A DNA stretch of 64,000 nt. It comes from Xenopus tropicalis. Its lineage: Eukaryota; Chordata; Amphibia; Anura; Pipidae. The notes under the pieces are model-generated. The model saw only the letters and a program-made list of their open reading frames with translations, searched no databases and was not told the DNA's origin. The position numbers were made by a program, and so were the translations under genes. Where the stretch lies: NCBI RefSeq assembly GCF_000004195.4, contig NC_030683.2, forward strand, positions 83,663,410-83,727,409. Direction: 5' to 3'. Below are positions 39,294 through 48,200 of this stretch, piece by piece. The first letter of the stretch is position 1. Each line of letters starts with the position of its first letter.

Positions 39294-42200
39294 CAAAACG
39301 AGATCACTGCTTCTTAAATGTCAGATTTTATCATATGTCAGTCGTACGTCCCATTTCAAGGTTTAAATTTCTGAAACATTATTTCTATTGTTTACTGTGA
39401 CCTTAATGTAAATGGTTATAATACATGTACTTAATACTGAAGGTCACTTTTTACTTGGTACTTGGTGTTTATGTGTTGTGGAAACTAAAATTTACTGCTT
39501 TTTTCAGATAGAGGAAGTTGTGGAAGACTCTGAATTTGAACGTTTCCTTGAAGATATTATTCACCCAGTTGTTGATAAAGAAGTAAAAGTCACAGTAACT
39601 GCTGTCCTTAGCGAATATAATGAGCAGATTTCGGAACGGCAGCAGAACCAGGTAATCAATGTCAATCTATATATTTAAATGTTTGTGGCACATCTGGCTA
39701 TCTATTTATCTATATATCTATTGATCTATCTGTCCATATACATCCCCCTAACAAGTGTGACATTCCACAGACTCAATATTGAGCACTTGTCCATGCAAGG
39801 CACTTCAGGAACTGTGAAATTAATACCTGCTTAAGGCAGATGTTTTAGGAGAAAATTTAACACATTGTCCTCATTAAAAGTACTGTTCGTGGCTCCTTTT
39901 AGCAACCAGGTAGTGGTTTAAACAAGAGATGGAAATATAAATAATTAAAGGGCCTGCATGGAAAAATAAGTAATAATAAATGACAATAATAATAAAATTA
40001 TAGCCTTGCAGAGCAATAATTTTTGGCCCCCATTTGAAAGCTGGAAAAAGGCAGAAGAGAAAGGCAATTATTCAAGAACTATAAAAAAGACCAATTGCAA
40101 AGTTGCTAGGAATAGGCCATTCTGTAACATACTAAAAGTTAACTTAAAAGTGAACTCCCCCTTTAGATGTGTTTATGTTAGTTTTATAGCAAGAAAGGCA
40201 GTGGGTACTGACACCCCAGGAAAATTATATACAGTGAGACACAGTCTGTATTTACAAAACCAGCACATTATATACAGTGAGAAGCAGTGGGTACTGATGG
40301 CAGATATTCAGACCCTGGCACTATAACACTGGCACTGATAACTGGTAACTAACTAGAAATGAACAAAACAATGACAAAAGTAAGAAAAAAAACAACAACA
40401 AATATATAAAAGCACAATGAGCTTTTTCAGGGGGAAAGAGTTAACTTACCCTCCATCTGTTAGGATAGGTGATAGGGATATTATAGATGTCAGGTCAGGC
40501 AAAAAAACAATTTAATTTCAGCTAATGATTCAGCCTTTAGAACTGTATAGTACCTGTGTATAGCACCTGTGTATAGTACCTGGGTATAGAACCTGTGTAT
40601 AGCACCTGTATATAGTACCTGGGTATAGCACCTGTGTATAATACCTGTGTATAGTACCTGTGTAAAGTACCTGTTTATAGCACCTGTATATAGTACCTGG
40701 GTATAGCACCTGTGTATAATACCTGTGTAAAGTACCTGTTTATAGCACCTGTGTAAAGTACCTGTTTATAGAACCTGTGTATAGTACCTGTGCATAGCAC
40801 CTGTGTATAGTACCTGTGCATAGCACCTGTGTATAGTACCTGTGTGTAGCACCTGTATATAGTACCTCTGCATAGCACCTGTGTATAGTACCTGGGTATA
40901 GTACCTGGGTATAGTACCTGTATATAGTACCTGTGCATAGCACCTGTGTATAGTAGCTGGGTATAGTACCTGGGTATAGTACCTGTATATAGTACCTGGG
41001 TATAGCGCCTGTGTATAGTACCTGGGTATAGTACCTGTGTAAAGTACCTGGGTATAGTACCTGTATATAGTACCTGTGCATAGCACATGTGTATAGTACC
41101 TTGGTATAGTACCTGTGTATAGTACCTGTGTATAGTACCTGTGTATAGTACCTGTGTATAGTACCTGGGTATAGTACCTGGGTATAGCACCTGTGGAAGT
41201 GGGACGAAATCTGCAGCAAAAGTTCAGAGTTGGTGAGGTTTTTAGGTAAAGTTACAGCCTGTAGATTTTTCTTCTCAGTCTTCATTTCTGCACTGCCTTT
41301 AGTTTGTAATATCTCCTGAGCCCTGTCTGCATCTGTGTTTTGATTGGTCAATTTTACTGTCTGTCAAGAAAACTGTGCTCTGATTGGAGAATCCACAAGA
41401 AGAAAGATCCAATCAGAGCACAGCAGAACCTAGTAGGAACAGAAGATTTCCAGGACAGTGCACAAATGGAGTGAGGTTTTTTTTTCGTCTTTTTAAGGTG
41501 CCAAGCAGGTTTAGGGAGGCTTAGCTTCCCCTAGCCTTACTGAAAATCTGCCTATGAATATATGGCAAACAACCCCCGTTTTGCTTAAAGGGGAGGACAT
41601 TTCTTGGTAGCTTAAAAAAAAATGAATAGTGCACACCTAGTGCTCTTGCACTTCTGTCTGTAGTCTAAGGAAATGACCTTTAATATCTGATTAGACAATG
41701 TTAAATCTGCAAACTGAGCCAGTAATATTTCCACAGATGCTTGGAAAATAAATGAAGGCTACAATATAATGCAAAAAATCAGGGGCTCTTCCAGAAAATG
41801 TAGTTAAAGGTGCGGCACTGATTGCATTTCATTTAAATGCAATCACTGGGCAATCAGCGCAGCCCAAATGTTCTGGGACTAAAATATTTGCAGCTCCTGA
41901 TTTTTCCTTAAGCAAATCCATAGGACTATATTGTACTTTTGTATTCCTATATATTATAGCAACAAAGAGTTTTGCCACAACAGGCTGGCGTGCTGCTAGT
42001 ATTAGCATTCACCATATGAACAACAAAAGCATTGCATTTTTTTTTATGTTTAAACAATCAAAGATCCCTAATGCACAAAAGAATACTTACCCCTAGTATT
42101 TATCTTCTATTAAAACAATTTAGAGGGATCAAAAATCCTTCAAAGGTAATGCAACTTGCAATCAACTTGTCACAGAACAGAATTTAGAACTGCTTATTGA

Positions 42201-45200
42201 AATATTAACGTGAAGAGCGGGATAATAATGCATTTATGTGAGAGAAGCCACAAACCCGAAATACCAAATGGGAAAATAGAGATGGGGAAAAGGTTCTCAT
42301 AGCTTTGATCTTTGCGGACATGCATGGCAGCTCAAAGAGAAATGGAAAAAACAATATGGCATAAAACCATTTTAATGCGTAATAAAAGCAGAAATAATGG
42401 CACAAGAGAAACGTGTCAAACACTAATGCATATTTAGAAAAGAGCAGAATTACATCCCAAACTGAATTAGGTTCTGCGGATATATGTCAACTGCTGGGAC
42501 ATGTAGAAGTGTGAGCCAGTGCAGAAAACTGAGAGATATATTTATTAAAGGGTCCATTCACCATTTCATTTGCTGAAAAAAGACAAGTGGTGCAACAAAT
42601 GTGCTGTAAAGCAATGAATGTTTATGAGGTTTAAAGGAGACATAAACTTTCTCGAAATCTCTCATTTGCATTCCTCGGCTCTTGAGAGTAAGTTTTCCAA
42701 ACTAAAATAAAGATATAAGCGTTTCCTTCATTGAGAATGTGCCTCCCCAACATTATGTGAGTCACCTCGCTACTACTTAAAGGAGAACTAAACCCTAAAC
42801 TCAAATATGGCTATAAATTTAGGAGTTGATATACTTACTGCACCAGCCTAAAGCTTTACTCAAAAGTCAAAAATGTAGTGTAAACGTATTACCATTTAAT
42901 GACCAAGACATGAAAATCACTTTTACTGGGCATTTAACTTGGATATTTCCCTGCCAGTCTTACAGAAGTGATTTCACAATGGTCCTAAATCTATTGGGCA
43001 GATTTATCAACATTCAAGTGTGATTTTTTTCACCTTTTGTTTTTTGCACTAAAACAAAAATCGACATTCGAATTATCTTTTAAAAACTCAAATGTCTGGT
43101 ATTTATTAAGTGCAAAACCCCCGAAAACTTGTGTAACCCCTTTTTGGCTAAAATAGACAAATTCCAGCTATGGGTAGAGCATGGGGTACATTGGATTCCT
43201 CTTCAGCAGGATGGGCCTTCGCTAAGGGGAAGTTATACATACGGAGGGTGTTTATAATGATTATATGGATGCCAGGAGCTCTGCAAACAAAGGATAACTG
43301 TTTATTTGTTCCAGGCAAATGATGGTAATGCAGGGTTAACAATACTTACTCTCTTAGGAGGTAATACAGCAGTACAATTGATGATATTGTAGAATTAGCA
43401 GTGAAGTGTGGTGTCCACCGGTTTATTCCTCTCATATAGAGTATGGGCATGGTAAAGACTAACTTAGTCCCTGGCACTACTGTGTCCCTATACTAAAGCA
43501 CAAGCCTGAGACTCCTTGACTCTCCTATCCTGGGTGGAGCAAGAAATCTGCACTTTCTAGATAAGTACTATCTAACTCACTTTCCTAGAAAGTGCTTTAG
43601 ATGTGGCTAACCTGTTCTTTCCTTACCTCGATCCTGGGGTCCCTGCTCCCCAACTTCACTAAGGGTGCTGATACCCATAGGGCCTAAACTTCTGGGCTGG
43701 TGTGGACCCAGGCTTCATGGAGCATCCACACAGATCAAATGCCGCAGGCCAAGAAGGAAGAACCACCCCTCAATGGGAGTTGTCCCAGGCAATATCAAGC
43801 CATATTTTCAAACACAAGTTTTTTGAGTATTTGAGTTTGTAAACTTGAAAAATTCAATTGAGTTTTCCTTATAAATAAGTAAGCATTCAATATGCGAGTT
43901 TATTTGATTTAGAAAAACAAACTCAAATTCACAAACTCGAAAAATGATAAATGAGCCTGTGTAGGGATGTAGAGGAGTTTTTAATCTGTAGACCTGTTTT
44001 TCGGCCAACATGCACTCACATAGATTTAGGACCATTGTGAAATCCCCTCTGTAGGACTGGCAGGTCTTTTAAGAGATAATGATAATGAAAAGAAAATTAC
44101 TTTTCAAATATAAAATTTGGAATTACTATATTTTAGAAAGTTGTGTTGTATCACACTTGCTTTAATTATACAAAATGTTATATATAGCCCCATTAATGAG
44201 CATCTTTCTGTGAGCAATTAGCAACTGGGAGCAATTAAATTGTATTTTTTTTTTTTTTCAGAAAAAAGCAACACAATAATACAGGTTTTATTTTGTATTT
44301 CAGATTACAGTCAGTGCAAATAAATATCTAACTGATATGTTTATTTTGCATCATTTAATTGGAATGATTGGAACCAATAAATTGGTGCTTTTTGAAAAGG
44401 ATTCATCTTCAGTTCTGATGGACAGTAAGTGCCAATTATCATATCCTGTATATTTCACTGATCTCTGTCTTACAACACATCTGCCCCTGTATCTGCCTTC
44501 CATATATTGATATTTCATCGTGAAGATCAGCTCTATACAAGATTCTGGCAGTTAAGACTCTCACAGTAGGTATCTGTGGGTTTGTCTATGCTTAGTTAGT
44601 GCCCCCTGTTGTAAAATATGAGGATATTAGATGTCACCTGTATGACTATGACTTGATAAATATGATACTGCATACGTGTGACTACATATTCCTAGAAAAT
44701 AAAACAGCTATATAATTTTAAAGACCCATTTTTTTTAAAAAAAGACCCACACAACATAGAATTCCCTAATGTGGACAGTCGACTACTGTTACTTTTTTTT
44801 TTGAGCCTCACAGTAGTCAGCCAGATCAGCAGGAGAGCAGGGGGCCAGGCTTAGGTAACTGTTCCAAACCATATTATTACATTAAGAATCAGAAAAAGGC
44901 TGCATATTTTTAATTGATGTACTGTATATTGCAAAGTTGATTTAAACAATGTAAACTTTTCAAAAACTATAAATTGCTTTTGTGAACATCTGGAGGAAAT
45001 AAAATACACTTAATGCTTCTAAAATTTAAACAATGTTAACAACCACTGGTTGTCACACCAGTACTGAGGGTACCGTTCCCGGTCCAGGCCCCCCCGGCAG
45101 AGAAACAAATGTGGGTGCCCCTGCCAGGGTCATTTATAAACTCTTTGCCCATGATCCGCCATGGTGAGGTGTCACTCTCAGCTCTCAAAGAACTAGGCTT

Positions 45201-48200
45201 GGGAGTATAAGAGGTCTGTAATAAAAGGCATGAAAAGAACAAAAACAAGAATAAAATTATAATCTTTCCCAGTGTAATACTGTCCATTAGGGAATACTTT
45301 TGCATGGGGGATTTTAATTGTGAACTGCATATTCTCTAGACTAGCTTGTAAATGGCATACTTTTTTTGGATGCAAAATAACTGCTTTGTCAGTTAGACGT
45401 TATATTGCATACAATCTGCACTGCCGCCAACAACTAAATACACAAAATACAGTCTCTTTTTTCCATTGGAGACTGAGTTGCTAGGTGCACTCAAAACATA
45501 TATCAATTATGTGCCAAAAAATCCCATTTTATCACATCACCAATCATATTTCTTTCTGGCCTCTGACTCTCAGGCTTAGGTTGCACCAGAAAATTTCACA
45601 ACTTTTCTTCAAAAAATATAGTGGTACAGGTATGGGATCTGTAATCTGGAAACCAGTTATCCAGAAAGTTCTAAATTAAGGATGAGACATCTCCCATAGA
45701 CTCCATTTTATTCAAATAAGTAAAATTTTACTTATTAAACTTATTAAACTTTTTCCCTGTAATAGTAAAACAGTACCTTGTACTTGATCCAAACTAAGAT
45801 ATAATTAACACTAAAGGTCCCCATACATGGCAGCTAATCGGCACGTGTATGGGCACTTCCGATGGGCCTGCCCGACCAAAATCGACCAGATCTCGATCGG
45901 GCAGGTTAGAAAATCTAGTCGGATCGGGGACCTCATCGGCTCGTCGATACGGTCCCCGGACCGACTTTACCTATGCCCGTCATTATAATTCGATCGTTTG
46001 GGCCCAGGGCCAAACAATCGAAATTAACCTGGATTTTCCCGATATCGTCCACCCATAAGTGGGGGATATCAGGAGAAGATCCGCTCGCTTGGCGTGTATG
46101 GGGACCTTTATTCGAGACTTATGGTACAAAGATCCAAATTACAGAAAGAATCCTTATCTGGAAAACTCCAAGTCCTGAGCATTCTATATACAGTATCAGG
46201 TCCCATATCTGTAACCAAATGCATTGTTATGGAATAAATCCAAGGACCATTGTGAGTCAGCCTTAGTAATATTATTTTTTATTCTGTATAAATGCTTACA
46301 CGCACACACACAGACACATGTCCCTGCACAAACACACGCACAGGCGCATATACGCAGATATCAAGCTCGAAGGAAATACTCTAATCTTCTAACTGGTGTT
46401 GTATTTTCAGGTTTCATTCTGGATGTTCTTTTAAGACAGCATGTCACAATTCATCAGGAACAGCAAGCAACCTTTCAGAATTATCCCATGAGGCACTTTC
46501 ATCAAAAAGCCTTTAGCAGAGTGGTATGTGCCTTCAAATATGCCATGCTCTAGCAAATACAAACACTACTATTTTGTCAGGCTAACAATCGCAAAGCATT
46601 ACTTAATACAATACAATAAATATAAAGTAGTATATTGTTTATATATATATATATATATGTAGCTTCTATGTATTACGGAGTTTTAAACAAGTTCAGGCAC
46701 CAGTCACAACATGGTGAATGAGTAAGTGTGTAGAACTTTAATGGATTGTATGGCTGGATGTAGGAGATCGGGAAGATGGTCCAAAAACTGGGTAACTCCC
46801 AAATAAAAAGGGGGAGTTGGCGCATATATACTTGCTGTTTGGTCCAAGCAACAAGGAAAATGAATTTACACAAACACAATCAGCTTACAGAATGCAAGCC
46901 TCCCAGTGTGGCTCAGTGTGACTATTAGAGTGTCAGCATCCTGCATAGTGGAGCCTTTTAAAAATATAGATTTCACTTGTAAAAATCAGGCAGCGCCAGC
47001 TAGAATAGCTTTAACGCATGGGGTACATATGACTCAATCCCTCAGATGGGCTTTCGCAAAGTGGAAATATAGTAGTGCAACTACAACTCGCTGTCAGTGT
47101 GTGCAGAATAAAATAACAAATAATGGACACCAGAAGGTTCTTGCTGATGAACAAATAATAAATTGGTTTATTGTCAAAGACAATTAGCTCACTCGGTTAA
47201 TGGTATACTCACAAATATGCTGATAATGACAGTAGTGCACTCTGACGACAACAAGAGAGGGTGCCCACCGGTTTATCCCACCTCTTTGGGAGACTGGGCA
47301 GGGTAAAGGCACCTGGTCAGCTCGGCACCACTATGGAGGGCAGTCTGGATAGATACCTCAGTCCTCAGGTTGAATACCTTTAGGTTTAAAGAGTCCTACA
47401 GCCGACTATGGATCAGGGTTAGGCACTAGCCTGTATCCTGTGTCTTAATCGTGGCCCTTTGCTAAGGCAACAGTGCCTGTATGGAAGGGTACTTCCAGCT
47501 AAACTCCTGGTTGGAGCCAAAAGCAGCTCTTGCTTCCTTGCGTAGTGTAAGTGTATAACTGGTCCTCATTCACAGGGTCCCTGTCCCCGACTTCTCTAGA
47601 GTGTAGATGGGTACTCTAGGGTAGAGATGGCTTTACTGGGGCCCTATTGATCCCAGGCTCATTGGACCTTCCACCTGACACACCAGAGGCAGCCAAAGAG
47701 GAAGACCCACCTCTTTGCTAAACACTATGGGGCGATTCACTAAAGATCGATAACACTTATCACATGCTTTTTTGCGTTAAAAAGCATGCGATAAATAAGT
47801 ACCGATTCATCAAAGTCATTTTGCATGTGTTAATCCGCATATCGCATGCACAAAAAACACATCATCGTAAAGCGTTATTTCTAACACATTGCATTAATTA
47901 GTGAATAGAAATAGTACTAACGCATGATTCACAAAAACATATGAAGCGCTAAACGTGCAAAATATCGCTTTAATCTGTGCAAATATTAACACCTACTTGG
48001 GGTAGGCGGTACTTAAAGAACATTGCGGTTTGTGAGCGTTTGGCAACATAACATGGAGTTTGCAGTTGGATTTTTTAGTACTGTATGTGATCCTAGAGTG
48101 ATGCATCCTCCACTTTTCGGGGAAATGGTAATTTTCAGAACAGTAGCTTTCAGAAAGTAATGGTTACGTGCGTAATATTGTGCGTTAATATCGCACGCGG

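Noticed and set aside
40675..41351. Minus-strand open frames of 171 and 203 codons
   Set aside because: They arise because a 13-bp unit without stops is repeated about 50 times. All three frames are open and give the same residue pattern.
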